64,000 nt of DNA from UMGS1590 sp963558655. GTDB lineage: Bacteria; Bacillota; Peptococcia; Peptococcales; Peptococcaceae. This document shows, piece by piece, positions 18,022-26,156 of this stretch. The notes under the pieces are model-generated. The model worked only from the letters and a program-made list of their open reading frames with translations. It was not told where the DNA came from and did no database searches. The position numbers were made by a program, and so were the translations under genes. How positions within the stretch are numbered: position 1 is the first letter of the stretch; each line of letters opens with the position of its first letter. The stretch covers positions 62,001-126,000 of the forward strand of contig CAUWHJ010000002.1 in the NCBI GenBank assembly GCA_963558655.1. The letters are read 5' to 3'.

Positions 18022-18263
18022 ATATCTTCCTCTCTTTTAATTGCTGGTGCTTCCATATGCAACATCATATGAGACAGTGGATACCGCATGGTAATAGCGT
18101 CTTTTGGGCAATCAATAGCGCAAGCCCGGCAATGCCAACATTCCTCCGGATAACGAACCTCTACTTTTCGCTCTTCTTTATGAAACTTAAGCACATCAAG
18201 CGGACAAATTTGCGCGCAAGTACCACAACCTACACATTTTTCTTCATCAATAATTGGTGGCAT
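18018..18263 (-). CDS. Two-cluster ferredoxin subunit (AprB-like)
   Basis: A short protein (about 81 aa) with two [4Fe-4S] motifs, CVGCGTCAQICP and CWHCRACAIDCP, and a C-terminal tail PLSHMMLHMEAPAIK, the layout of AprB-type subunits. It should pass electrons to the flavoprotein whose start codon overlaps its stop. AAAGGAG is 8 nt before the ATG at 18263; the ATG at 18269 is too close to it. First gene of the cluster, downstream of a good promoter (18322-18350). Confidence 0.88.
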   Translation of the reverse strand: MPPIIDEEKCVGCGTCAQICPLDVLKFHKEERKVEVRYPEECWHCRACAIDCPKDAITMRYPLSHMMLHMEAPAIKREEDI

Positions 18264-18321
18264 AACCATTTCTCCTTTCCCATTGATACGATAAATTAGT
18301 TTAATTTATATCACATCTGCA

Positions 18322-18350
18322 ATTATATTCCACATTTATCATTATGAAAA
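18322..18350 (-). promoter_or_regulatory. Sigma-A-like promoter of the reductase cluster
   Basis: On the minus strand, TTTTCA (18345-18350), a 17-bp spacer and a perfect TATAAT (18322-18327). The expected start is near 18315, about 50 bases before the ferredoxin ATG. The weak -35 is typical of activator-dependent promoters. Confidence 0.65.
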
Positions 18351-18363
18351 ATACTCCTTATCT

Positions 18364-18398
18364 TTAATTTGTCATAGTTACTGACTATGACAAATTAA
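18364..18398. promoter_or_regulatory. 35-bp perfect dyad, candidate LysR binding site
   Basis: Two 15-bp arms (18364-18378 and 18384-18398) are exact inverted repeats around TACTG. The centre contains TAGTTACTGACTA, a T-N11-A palindrome, the hallmark of LysR-type sites. The centre lies about 66 bases upstream of the predicted start, the usual place of an LTTR recognition site. The last base abuts the terminator that follows. Confidence 0.65.
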
Positions 18399-18448
18399 AA
18401 AGGCTGGATAATCGTTGTAAAGTTCATACAACGATTATCCAGCCTTTT
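18398..18448 (-). terminator. Long terminator hairpin after the thiI unit
   Basis: A perfect 22-bp stem (18398-18419 with 18427-18448) with a 7-base loop. On the minus strand it is followed by TTTTTAATTTG. It ends the thiI-small ORF transcript just before the dyad of the next operon. Confidence 0.85.
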
Positions 18449-18464
18449 AGATAACAGCTATTAT

Positions 18465-18614
18465 TTACTTCTTGTTCTTCTGAAAACGCTTTTTTAATTC
18501 TTCCAAATGCGCTTTTTTGTCCTCACCAGATGTGGTATGTACTTTTTCATGCCCATCTTTCTGCGTATGCCACTTACTCATATCGCGTGGGGTTTCATAA
18601 AGATTCTTTCCCAT
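18465..18614 (-). CDS. Small charged protein translationally coupled to thiI
   Basis: A 49-codon reading frame begins at the ATG that overlaps the thiI stop by one base (TAATG) and ends 17 bases before a strong terminator. The product begins MGKNLYETPRDMSKWH and ends with a Lys/Glu-rich helix, KAHLEELKKRFQKNKK. It has no membrane segment, cysteine or recognisable domain. Tight coupling and placement before the terminator support it as a real gene; the function is unknown. A non-coding tail is the alternative. Confidence 0.6.
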   Translation of the reverse strand: MGKNLYETPRDMSKWHTQKDGHEKVHTTSGEDKKAHLEELKKRFQKNKK

Positions 18615-19846
18615 TATTCCGCATCCCCTTCCTTTGGTAATTCAAAAGGATGCCGTGCGCGTTCTTTGCCATCACCATAGCATACCACGGTTTCAGTTTT
18701 CTCAATAGCAGACCAAATCATACTTTCTAAATCCGGAATCAGTGATTCATTGTATTGACATTCATCAACACGCGGTTTTGTTTTTGGTTCTTTTGGCACA
18801 AACACTGTGCAGCAATCTTCGTAAGGTAAAATAGAGATGCCATAGGTGTCGATTTTCTGTGCAATCTCCATGATTTCCAGCTTGTCCATAGCAATAAGTG
18901 GTCGCAAAATTGGCATGGTCGTCACTTGATTGATGGCATAGATGCTTTCAATCGTCTGGCTTGCAACCTGCCCAAGGTCGTCCCCAGTTATAATGGCTTT
19001 CGCATGGCGAATCTCAGCAATACGCTCTGCAATACGCAACATAATGCGGCGCATAAGGGTGATACGCAAATTGTCCTGGCAGTTCATGCCAATGGCTTCT
19101 TGAATGCGCGTAAACGGTACAAGATGCACAATGATATGACCACCATATTTTCCCACTTTTTCAGCCAACGACAGAACTTTTTCTTCAGCCTGCTGAGAGG
19201 TATATGGGTAGGAATGAAAGTGAATGGCTTCCACCACCACGCCACGGCGCATAATCGACCACATTGCCACAGGGCTGTCAATGCCCCCAGACAAAAGCGC
19301 CACAGCACGCCCACCCGTACCGAGTGGCAAACCACCTAATCCTTTCAATTTCTGCACATAAATATAGGTCTTATCAAAGCGAATGTCTATATTCAACTCA
19401 ATATCATAATGAGAAAGATCACCCACCAAGTTTGGATAGGCAGCCAATACCCGTTCTGCAACCTTAAGCTGCATATCCATGGAACGGACAGGAAAACGCT
19501 TATTGGCACGCTTCACCGATACTCGAAAGCGTAAGGTCTGGTCAGCAAATTGCGCCATTTCAGCCAAAGCGGTTTCAATGATCGCTTCTTCCGATAATTC
19601 AGCCGATACTACCGGACTGTAAGACGAAATCCCAAACACTCGATCCAAACTCGGATAAAACAGCGCCGGATCCTGACCATTGAGTGCTACTATGACACGG
19701 CCGCGAATGTCCGAAACTTCACACGCCAGGCCTGTATCCAACTTAATTTGATGCCGAATGTTTTTTACCAACGTTTTCAAAAACTGTTTTTGGTTCTTCC
19801 CTTTTAATGAAAGTTCACCATAGCGTATTAAAATATGATCGTACAT
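18614..19846 (-). CDS. thiI: tRNA 4-thiouridine synthase ThiI
   Basis: Adenylates tRNA U8 for sulfur transfer and can also serve thiazole synthesis. The N-terminal ferredoxin-like/THUMP region spans about 1-165, and the PP-loop ALLSGGIDSPVAMW starts near 180, followed by AIITGDDLGQVASQT and CCTVFVPKEPKTKP. At 410 residues it lacks a C-terminal rhodanese domain, so the persulfide must come from another donor, as in most Firmicutes. AGGGGAGG precedes the ATG. A 49-codon gene is coupled to its stop. Confidence 0.95.
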   Translation of the reverse strand: MYDHILIRYGELSLKGKNQKQFLKTLVKNIRHQIKLDTGLACEVSDIRGRVIVALNGQDPALFYPSLDRVFGISSYSPVVSAELSEEAIIETALAEMAQFADQTLRFRVSVKRANKRFPVRSMDMQLKVAERVLAAYPNLVGDLSHYDIELNIDIRFDKTYIYVQKLKGLGGLPLGTGGRAVALLSGGIDSPVAMWSIMRRGVVVEAIHFHSYPYTSQQAEEKVLSLAEKVGKYGGHIIVHLVPFTRIQEAIGMNCQDNLRITLMRRIMLRIAERIAEIRHAKAIITGDDLGQVASQTIESIYAINQVTTMPILRPLIAMDKLEIMEIAQKIDTYGISILPYEDCCTVFVPKEPKTKPRVDECQYNESLIPDLESMIWSAIEKTETVVCYGDGKERARHPFELPKEGDAE

Positions 19847-19930
19847 AAAGTGCCTCCCCTATGCATCGTATATAACAAATAAAATTTGAACATTAAAGAT
19901 TGTATCCTATTCTGCTGTGTCCCGCAAGGG

Positions 19931-19970
19931 CAAAAAGAAAACCGCTCCGGCATCAAACCGAAGCGGTTTT
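19931..19970 (-). terminator. Terminator after the CoA-disulfide reductase gene
   Basis: Hairpin of AAAACCGCT with AGCGGTTTT (19938-19970), extended by CGG/CCG across one mismatch. On the minus strand it is followed by TTTTCTTTTT. It starts 11 bases after the stop at 19981. Confidence 0.8.
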
Positions 19971-19980
19971 TCGATAGTGC

Positions 19981-21678
19981 TTACTTATTCAAGTATTTCT
20001 TGAATGGCCAGAACATAATGCCGCCCTTAATGAAATGAACATTAGTGAAGCCATTTTGTTCAAGAATCAGCTGAGCTTCATAGCCACGTGTGCAAAGAAT
20101 GCAGAAAACAACAATTTCCTTATCACGAGGCAGTTCATCCATACGTGCACGCAATTCTTCGATTGGAATGTGATGATAATTTGGTGTTTCAAAAGGCATT
20201 GCCTTTACTTCATCATCAACACGCAAATCCACAAAGACAACATTGTCGTCTTTCAGTTTTTCAAGAGATTCAAAGAAATCATAGGAGTGTGCACGACCTT
20301 CAATTTCATTCTGAATAACATTGGCATTAACGAGCAGGTTATCAACAGCAGAAGAGAATGGTGGTGCATAAGCCAAATCCATATTTGCCATATCATATGC
20401 CGTCAACTGAGGGTTAGCGGAAAGAGCGCCTGCCATCGTATCAATACGTTTGTCAACTGTGCCAGGACCAACAATCTGCACACCCAGAATACGAGCGGTT
20501 TTGCGATCAGCTACTGTCTTTACCATAATGAGCTTTTTGCCAGGAATGAAATGCGTAATATCTGGACCAGGAACCACGCAGGTTACCACGTCATAGCCAA
20601 GGCGTCTTGCATCAGCTTCGGTCAAACCAACTTTACCAATGGACCAGTCAAAAAGCTTGCAGATAGAGGTGCCTAAAACGCCAGGGAAAGTTTGCACATT
20701 GCCTTTTGCAATATTGGTACCAATTACACGACCATGCTTATTGGCGGTGGAGCCCATAGGCGCATAGATTTTTTCGCCAGAAATACGATGAGTTACAGAA
20801 ACGCAGTCCCCACCAGCATAAATATCTGGGTCGGAGGTCTGCATATGTTCGTTAACCACAATCGTACGATCGCATTCCAGACCAGCTTCTTTTGCCAAAG
20901 AAATTTCTGGGCGAACACCAGCAGCAACCAGCACCAAATCGCAGTCCAATTCACCTTTATCGGTAATAACACCGCAAACTTTACCTTCATCATCCACTTT
21001 AATTTCTTTCACAGCAGTGGAAAGCATGAAGTTCATATCTTCTTTTTCCAGATAATCCTGAACAACGATGGACATATCTTTATCAATCATCTTAGGGAAG
21101 ATCTGATCCATCATTTCAATAACTGTTACGTCAATGCCCCAGTTGGCAAAGTTTTCAGCAGTTTCCATCCCGATCAAACCTGCACCAATGACAACTGCCG
21201 CACCAACATCGCCCTTCAGGTATTTCTGAATTTCAACACCATCAACAGGCGTCTTAACACCAAAAACACCTTTTGCGTCAATATTAGTGATTGGTGGCTT
21301 GGAATTGCTGGAACCAGTCGCAATAACAACCTTATCATAAGGCAGTTTCTTTTCTTCGCCAGTTTTCACATCGCGTACTTCAACCACTTTGGCTTCGCGG
21401 TTGATTTTAGTTGCTTCCCAACCAAGCAAAGTGTTCATATCTTTGGTTGCTTTCATGAATTCTGGTGTACGAACAGCATCCCAAGAGGTGGTCATTAAAT
21501 CATTCAATTCTTTTACAATGGAGCCAATGTAATAAGGCAGGCCGCATCCACCGTAAGAAATATAATCGCCGCGTTCCACCAAAGTTACATTTGCCTCTGG
21601 CATCAGTCTTTTTAAGCGAGCAGCTGATTTTGGTCCACAGGACACGCCGCCAATGACAACAACATTTAATTCGCTCAT
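19981..21678 (-). CDS. CoA-disulfide reductase with C-terminal rhodanese domain
   Basis: FAD/NAD(P)-dependent thiol-disulfide reductase (about 1-450) fused to a rhodanese domain (about 465-565). The N-terminal VVVIGGVSCGPKSAARLKR binds FAD, Cys45 in YGGCGLPYY is the single active-site cysteine of the CoADR family, and VVIGAGLIGMETAENF binds NAD(P)H. In the rhodanese domain C526-x4-R531 (CILCTR) is the sulfur-carrying loop. Known CoADR-RHD proteins reduce CoA disulfide, CoA persulfide or polysulfide. It has its own promoter and lies divergent from the Hdr-like genes, suggesting a shared thiol/disulfide role (inference). Confidence 0.9.
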   Translation of the reverse strand: MSELNVVVIGGVSCGPKSAARLKRLMPEANVTLVERGDYISYGGCGLPYYIGSIVKELNDLMTTSWDAVRTPEFMKATKDMNTLLGWEATKINREAKVVEVRDVKTGEEKKLPYDKVVIATGSSNSKPPITNIDAKGVFGVKTPVDGVEIQKYLKGDVGAAVVIGAGLIGMETAENFANWGIDVTVIEMMDQIFPKMIDKDMSIVVQDYLEKEDMNFMLSTAVKEIKVDDEGKVCGVITDKGELDCDLVLVAAGVRPEISLAKEAGLECDRTIVVNEHMQTSDPDIYAGGDCVSVTHRISGEKIYAPMGSTANKHGRVIGTNIAKGNVQTFPGVLGTSICKLFDWSIGKVGLTEADARRLGYDVVTCVVPGPDITHFIPGKKLIMVKTVADRKTARILGVQIVGPGTVDKRIDTMAGALSANPQLTAYDMANMDLAYAPPFSSAVDNLLVNANVIQNEIEGRAHSYDFFESLEKLKDDNVVFVDLRVDDEVKAMPFETPNYHHIPIEELRARMDELPRDKEIVVFCILCTRGYEAQLILEQNGFTNVHFIKGGIMFWPFKKYLNK

Positions 21679-21713
21679 AATGCTCCTCCTATTTCAGATA
21701 GACTTATACTTTA

Positions 21714-21741
21714 ATCATAGTCCAATTGCAAAAAAAGTCAA
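21714..21741 (-). promoter_or_regulatory. Promoter of the CoA-disulfide reductase gene
   Basis: TTGACT (21736-21741), a 16-bp spacer and TATGAT (21714-21719) on the minus strand, about 35 bases before the start codon. The AT-rich stretch 21742-21923 upstream, between the two divergent promoters, holds no gene or obvious structure that I can see. Confidence 0.6.
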
Positions 21742-21923
21742 CCATTTCCCGATTGAACATAGTGATTCATCTAACCATAAATTCTAATCATACGTATATT
21801 TCTAAAACATAACCACTGCAAACGTCGTTCATAGCCTTTCATACAATAAATTTATAAAAATACTGGTAAAATCCCATAATGTTTTTCTATGTTCACCATT
21901 GTAACGAATTTTGCAGAAATTAG

Positions 21924-21952
21924 TTCAAAATTTCACGTTAATCTGATATGAT
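21924..21952 (+). promoter_or_regulatory. Promoter of the Hdr-like membrane module
   Basis: TTCAAA (21924-21929), a 17-bp spacer and TATGAT (21947-21952). The predicted start is near 21959, giving a leader of about 90 bases before the ATG at 22049. I see no riboswitch in it. Confidence 0.5.
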
Positions 21953-22048
21953 TAAAGTAAGTACAATGTGCGTCGAATGCCTAACAGATGCGACTATGTG
22001 ATGGATGTTCGAAAAATAGCATTGTATATACAAGGAGGTAAGATAGAT

Positions 22049-22912
22049 ATGTTGTTAACCCTTTTATGCTGGTTTGCCATTGTCTTCTTCTTTGCAGCAA
22101 CCGTCCGTAAATTTATGGACTATGCAAAGAAGCCGATGCATGGTCGTCAGGATCTCTATCCAATTCCAGGGGAACCTGAAGAAAAGGCTGAGCACGGCGG
22201 CTCTTATTTTGAAGACCAAAAATGGTGGGAAAAACCACGCAAAAAGAATCATGTTGGCGAGCTTGTTGATATGCTGAAAGAAATGCTTTTCATCAAAAAG
22301 CTCTTTGTGAAGCAAAGAAAATTCTGGTGGATTTCTTATGCACTGCATCTCGGCATCTATGTAACCATCGCAATGCTGGTTGTTGCAACAGCAGGTGTGA
22401 TCTTGCCATTCACTGGTATCCTCGCTGGTTTGGTATCTCTTGCAGTTACCATGCTCGGGTTGGCCTCCGGCCTGCTCATTTGCGCTGGTACCGTTGGCTT
22501 GATCGCAAAACGTCTTACTGACCGCGAATTCAGAAGCTATACCACGCCTCAGGAATTCTTCAATCTTGGATTTTTGTTTGCAGGGGCCTTTTCTGGCTTA
22601 GTCGCATTTGCATCCAATAAATTCAGCTATGGTTATGTTTCTAAGGTTATCCGCAGTATGCTGCACTTCAAATCTCTGAAGGGCCTGAACAAACCAACCA
22701 AGATCAATCTCCTGATCGTTTGCGGTTTGCTTATCTACATTCCGGTTTGCAAGATGAGCCACTATGTTGGCAAGTATTACACATTCCATAAAGTTATCTG
22801 GGACAACGCACCAAACGTTCCTGGCAGCAAAGTCGAAGAAACGATCATCGCTGAAGCTGACATCAAACCAAGCGATGATATGAAATGGTCTGCCCCATTG
22901 ATGGACAAGTAA
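22049..22912 (+). CDS. NarI/HdrE-like membrane subunit of an Hdr-type complex
   Basis: 287 residues with an N-terminal membrane segment, a charged loop of about 70 residues, then four more membrane segments (about 95-115, 125-150, 175-195, 230-250). This fits the b-type cytochrome family of NarI/DsrM/HdrE, although haem-ligand histidines cannot be assigned securely by eye. The frame opens at 21968, but AAGGAGGT lies before the ATG at 22049. The HdrD-like gene follows after 49 nt, so the two probably form a membrane complex exchanging electrons between quinone or haem and a thiol/disulfide pair. Confidence 0.72.
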   Translation: MLLTLLCWFAIVFFFAATVRKFMDYAKKPMHGRQDLYPIPGEPEEKAEHGGSYFEDQKWWEKPRKKNHVGELVDMLKEMLFIKKLFVKQRKFWWISYALHLGIYVTIAMLVVATAGVILPFTGILAGLVSLAVTMLGLASGLLICAGTVGLIAKRLTDREFRSYTTPQEFFNLGFLFAGAFSGLVAFASNKFSYGYVSKVIRSMLHFKSLKGLNKPTKINLLIVCGLLIYIPVCKMSHYVGKYYTFHKVIWDNAPNVPGSKVEETIIAEADIKPSDDMKWSAPLMDK

Positions 22913-22961
22913 TAGATCTGGTATCAATCGTAAATCGACTCGTTTTTAAGGAGGAGTAATC

Positions 22962-24593
22962 TTGATCGACGGAAGACTCATTCGTCCACGTGACATCGCA
23001 GTCAGAGGCGAACAGCTCACTGAGGTTCTCGATAACAAGCACCTCATGCCGCTGCCAGCACCTTTTGAAGATCCTGCTACGTGGCCAAAATACAAAGAAA
23101 TGAAACAAGAATGGCGTGACACCTATTATGCTGAATTAGACGGTATCATCGCCCTCGACACATTCAAAAGACCTCAGACCCCTGAAGAAGAGGAAGAACT
23201 TTGCAATAAGTTCTTGAAGGGTCTCGAAAAGCTCGTCAATGACGAAGCCAACAAAGGTATGATTCAGGTACTGGATCTTACTGTTGAATACTGTGCAAAG
23301 TGCAACACCTGCTCTGATGCTTGCCACATCTTTGTATCAACCGACAGAAATGAAATCTATCGCCCAACCTGGCGTATTGAAGTTCTGCGTCGTTTGATTA
23401 AAAAATACATCAACAAAGAAGGCAAACTCAAAGCTTGGTTCACCGGTGCAGATGTTGATCTGAACTGGGAAACCGTGATGCGCCTTGGCGAAGACGCTTA
23501 CCGCTGCAATCTTTGCAGACGTTGCGCCCAGGCTTGCCCTCTTGGTCTTGACAACGGCTCTCTGGCAAAAGAAATCCGCAAGATTTTCAGCCAGGAACTT
23601 GGTATTGTACCAAAACCACTTTGCGAAAAAGGTTCTAAACTGCAGCTGAAAACCGGTTCTTCCACCGGTATCACCAAGCCAGCTTTTGTAGATACTGTTG
23701 AATTCCTGGATGAAGACCTCAACGATCTCTATCCTGGTCACGACTACAAAACGCCAATCGATAAACACGGTGCTGACATTCTCTTGATCCACAACGCTGG
23801 TGAATTTATGGCTTGGCCAGAAAACCCAACCGCCTTCACCATTCTCTTTGATGAAGCTGGTTTGGACTGGACCCTCAGCTCTGATCTCTGCGGTTACGAT
23901 AACGTCAACTATGGTATCTGGTATGACGATATGTTCGCAAAAGAAGTGGCTATTCGTCAGATGGAAGCTGCAAAGAAACTCGGCGTTAACCGCATTGTCA
24001 TCGCTGAGTGTGGTCATGCTCATAAGGCAGCTGCCGTTGTTGCTGACCGTTACACCCCATCTACCGGTCGTGTACCTGTTGAAAGCTTCCTGCCTCTTCT
24101 GCGCGACCTCGTACTGAGCGGCACCTACGACTTGGACCCATCCAAGAACGACTTCCCTGTTACCCTGCACGACCCATGCAACTATGTACGTCAAATGGGT
24201 ATCGTAGAACCACAGCGCGAAATTCTTCGTGCCGTTCTGCCTGAAGGCCGTTTCAAAGAAATGTATCCACACGGCGTTGATAACTATTGCTGCGGTGGTG
24301 GTTCCGGGTTTGCTATCATGAACTCCCTGAACTTCTCTGATTTCCGCGACAACGTTTCTTCCCGTATGAAGCTCAAACAGATTCTTGATGCATTCGGTCC
24401 AGAAGACATCTATAACACCGACCTCGTTAAGTACGTTTGTGCTCCATGCTCTAACTGCAAAGGTACCTTCCGCGATATGCTCGCACACTGGGGTCTCACC
24501 AAGAACTATAACTTCCAGTATGGTGGTCTTGTAGAACTCGTTGTCAATGCAATGACCAAGTTCGACGAACCATTCTTTGAATTCTTGCAGTAA
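22962..24593 (+). CDS. HdrD-like heterodisulfide reductase Fe-S subunit
   Basis: 543 residues. Two [4Fe-4S] ferredoxin motifs (CAKCNTCSDACH near 109 and CNLCRRCAQACP near 186) precede a double CCG region with DPCNYVRQMG, NYCCGGGSGF and CAPCSNCKGTF, the cysteine arrangement that binds the noncubane cluster in HdrB/HdrD. This is the catalytic half of a membrane-bound heterodisulfide-reductase-like or lactate/glycolate-oxidase-like (GlcF-type) complex with the gene upstream. The start is TTG, with AAGGAGGAG 5-6 nt before it. In non-methanogens the substrate of such complexes is usually unknown. Confidence 0.82.
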   Translation: MIDGRLIRPRDIAVRGEQLTEVLDNKHLMPLPAPFEDPATWPKYKEMKQEWRDTYYAELDGIIALDTFKRPQTPEEEEELCNKFLKGLEKLVNDEANKGMIQVLDLTVEYCAKCNTCSDACHIFVSTDRNEIYRPTWRIEVLRRLIKKYINKEGKLKAWFTGADVDLNWETVMRLGEDAYRCNLCRRCAQACPLGLDNGSLAKEIRKIFSQELGIVPKPLCEKGSKLQLKTGSSTGITKPAFVDTVEFLDEDLNDLYPGHDYKTPIDKHGADILLIHNAGEFMAWPENPTAFTILFDEAGLDWTLSSDLCGYDNVNYGIWYDDMFAKEVAIRQMEAAKKLGVNRIVIAECGHAHKAAAVVADRYTPSTGRVPVESFLPLLRDLVLSGTYDLDPSKNDFPVTLHDPCNYVRQMGIVEPQREILRAVLPEGRFKEMYPHGVDNYCCGGGSGFAIMNSLNFSDFRDNVSSRMKLKQILDAFGPEDIYNTDLVKYVCAPCSNCKGTFRDMLAHWGLTKNYNFQYGGLVELVVNAMTKFDEPFFEFLQ

Positions 24594-24614
24594 TTTGCAC
24601 ACAAATTCAACCAC

Positions 24615-24647
24615 AAAAGCCATCGGCGACTTGCCGATGGCTTTTTT
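24615..24647 (+). terminator. Terminator of the Hdr-like operon
   Basis: Perfect 13-bp stem (24615-24627 with 24633-24645), 5-base loop, followed by TT, making a run of six T. It starts 21 bases after the HdrD-like stop. Confidence 0.88.
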
Positions 24648-24654
24648 CTATAGG

Positions 24655-24687
24655 AAAGGCGCTGCGGCCATATGCCGCAGTGCCTTT
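24655..24687 (-). terminator. Terminator of the 24702-25091 gene
   Basis: Hairpin of AAAGGC(g)CTGCGGC with GCCGCAG(t)GCCTTT around CATAT, with one mismatch. It lies 14 bases after the stop of the minus-strand gene. The T-tract is short (TTTCC), so it may act with the neighbouring hairpin. Confidence 0.6.
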
Positions 24688-24701
24688 ATTTTGCTATGCT
24701 G

Positions 24702-25091
24702 TTAAGAATTATGATGCGAGCCGAATACAATAGGAGCTTTACTTACTTTTTCCAACAAAAGGTCCTGCCCTTCTGCATTTAAAAGAATAATATGATCTTT
24801 TCCTTGTACAATATAGCCTATTTTGGCGCTTTCGTTTGATAGCAAAGAATAGATATTCAGGTCGCTGTCTTGAACAATGTTTTCATATCTACCAGACGCA
24901 AGAATACGTTCCTGACTATACATTTCAAATTTTTCGTGGCCAACTGCCAAGTAAATATTGTTTTTATCGGGTTCATTGCCAGCGCTGTACGTTCCTTCCA
25001 GACTGTAATGTATGCTGGTAAAATGCCCCAGCATAAAAACCACAACCAAAACAACAATACACAAGAAAAATTCACCAATTTTTTTGTACAT
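24702..25091 (-). CDS. Membrane-anchored hypothetical protein
   Basis: 129 residues. A strong hydrophobic segment at about 9-25 (FFLCIVVLVVVFMLGHF) is followed by a polar domain of about 100 residues predicted to be outside the cell and rich in beta-type sequence. No lipobox or known domain is recognised. The phrases EGTYSAG and FEMYSQERILASGRYENI resemble small secreted proteins that bind a ligand in a beta fold, but this is only an impression. The 190 bases upstream (25092-25281) hold no gene. Confidence 0.6.
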   Translation of the reverse strand: MYKKIGEFFLCIVVLVVVFMLGHFTSIHYSLEGTYSAGNEPDKNNIYLAVGHEKFEMYSQERILASGRYENIVQDSDLNIYSLLSNESAKIGYIVQGKDHIILLNAEGQDLLLEKVSKAPIVFGSHHNS

Positions 25092-25281
25092 ATCAGACTA
25101 CTCTCTCCTCGGTATTCTGCACTCTAAATAGAAATTTGATAGCTGTTTTCAGCTTGGTACTTATATTATACAAAAAAGCTGTTAAACCGCGCAACAAATT
25201 TAACACATCTAATATTTTTTTCTATTCACAATGACACCTAATCCAAAACTTATAATTTATCCAGTATAAGCTTAACGACAC

Positions 25282-26052
25282 TTATTCCAGCCGGAAAGAA
25301 CGGCGGTGCAGCGGACAAGGGCCATAGGCGCGCAGCGCGGCGTAATGGTCTGCGGTGCCGTAGCCTTTATTTTGTGCAAAGCCATAGGCTGGGTAAAGAC
25401 GGTCGTACTCGACCATGAGGTTGTCTCGATGAACTTTCGCAAGAATAGATGCTGCTGCGATAGAAATACTAAGCGCATCACCGCCAATGAAATTACGATA
25501 CGGCTTGCTGATGTTTAAGCGATTGGTACCATCAACAAGAACATAGTCGCCAATCATTAGGGCATCAATGGCTTTTTTCATGGCAAGTTCGGCAGCGTGC
25601 AAGATATTTATACGATCGATTTCCAGCGCAGATACTTCCGCAATTTGGTAAGCCAATGCCTTGGCACGAATTTCTTCTGCCAACATTTCACGCCGTTTTT
25701 CGCTGAGTTTTTTTGAATCATTGATGCCAAAAAGTTCTGTTCCCGGCGCCAATACAACCGCAGCGGCAACCACTGGCCCTGCCAAAGGGCCACGCCCTAC
25801 TTCATCTGTACCAATAATCAGCTTATAACCTTCTGCGCGTGCTTCTTCTTCAAAGCGCCATAGTTTTTTCAAGCGTTCACGTTCATGTTGTGCACGTTCA
25901 TGGGCGCGCTGAATTTTCTGTGCATACGTTACAACCCCCTTGCGCGAGTCGTGCAATAAGTCCGCACAAGCAGCAAGTCTGCTTTCTTCGTTCATCGTAT
26001 CAAGCGTTTCTTTAATGCGATTGAGTGACATCTCACTCCACTGTATCTCCAT
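25282..26052 (-). CDS. rnhB: Ribonuclease HII
   Basis: Removes misincorporated ribonucleotides and cleaves RNA:DNA hybrids. Catalytic acids are in IIGTDEVGRGPLAGPVV (DE), YVLVDGTNRLN (D) and the later AKVHRDNLMVEYD (D). The N-terminal 70 residues form the basic substrate-binding extension typical of Firmicutes RnhB. GAGGAGGT precedes the ATG. RNase HI is also present in this window, so the organism carries both enzymes. Divergent from a small conserved-looking gene. Confidence 0.94.
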   Translation of the reverse strand: MEIQWSEMSLNRIKETLDTMNEESRLAACADLLHDSRKGVVTYAQKIQRAHERAQHERERLKKLWRFEEEARAEGYKLIIGTDEVGRGPLAGPVVAAAVVLAPGTELFGINDSKKLSEKRREMLAEEIRAKALAYQIAEVSALEIDRINILHAAELAMKKAIDALMIGDYVLVDGTNRLNISKPYRNFIGGDALSISIAAASILAKVHRDNLMVEYDRLYPAYGFAQNKGYGTADHYAALRAYGPCPLHRRSFRLE

Positions 26053-26121
26053 TCACACTACCTCCTCGTTCCCTGTTATTAATGGAATTTGAATGTTTTT
26101 CGACACAACAACGCCATTCCA

Positions 26122-26130
26122 TGATATAAT
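26122..26130 (+). promoter_or_regulatory. Extended -10 promoter element
   Basis: TGATATAAT, an extended -10 (TGn + TATAAT), ends 26 bases before the ATG at 26157. No good -35 lies at normal spacing, in keeping with extended -10 promoters. It should drive the 94-codon gene. Confidence 0.55.
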
Positions 26131-26156
26131 ATAACAGAATTCGAGGAGGTGCAGCA

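Noticed and set aside
16336..18263. True dissimilatory APS reductase (AprAB)
   Set aside because: Layout resembles AprAB, but no sulfate-activation or Qmo genes are nearby and the neighbours are organic-anion carriers and a LysR regulator, so I kept a general reductase call.
23337..24623. 428-codon open frame on the minus strand opposite the HdrD-like gene
   Set aside because: Fully antisense to a gene with clear Fe-S motifs; composition typical of a shadow frame.
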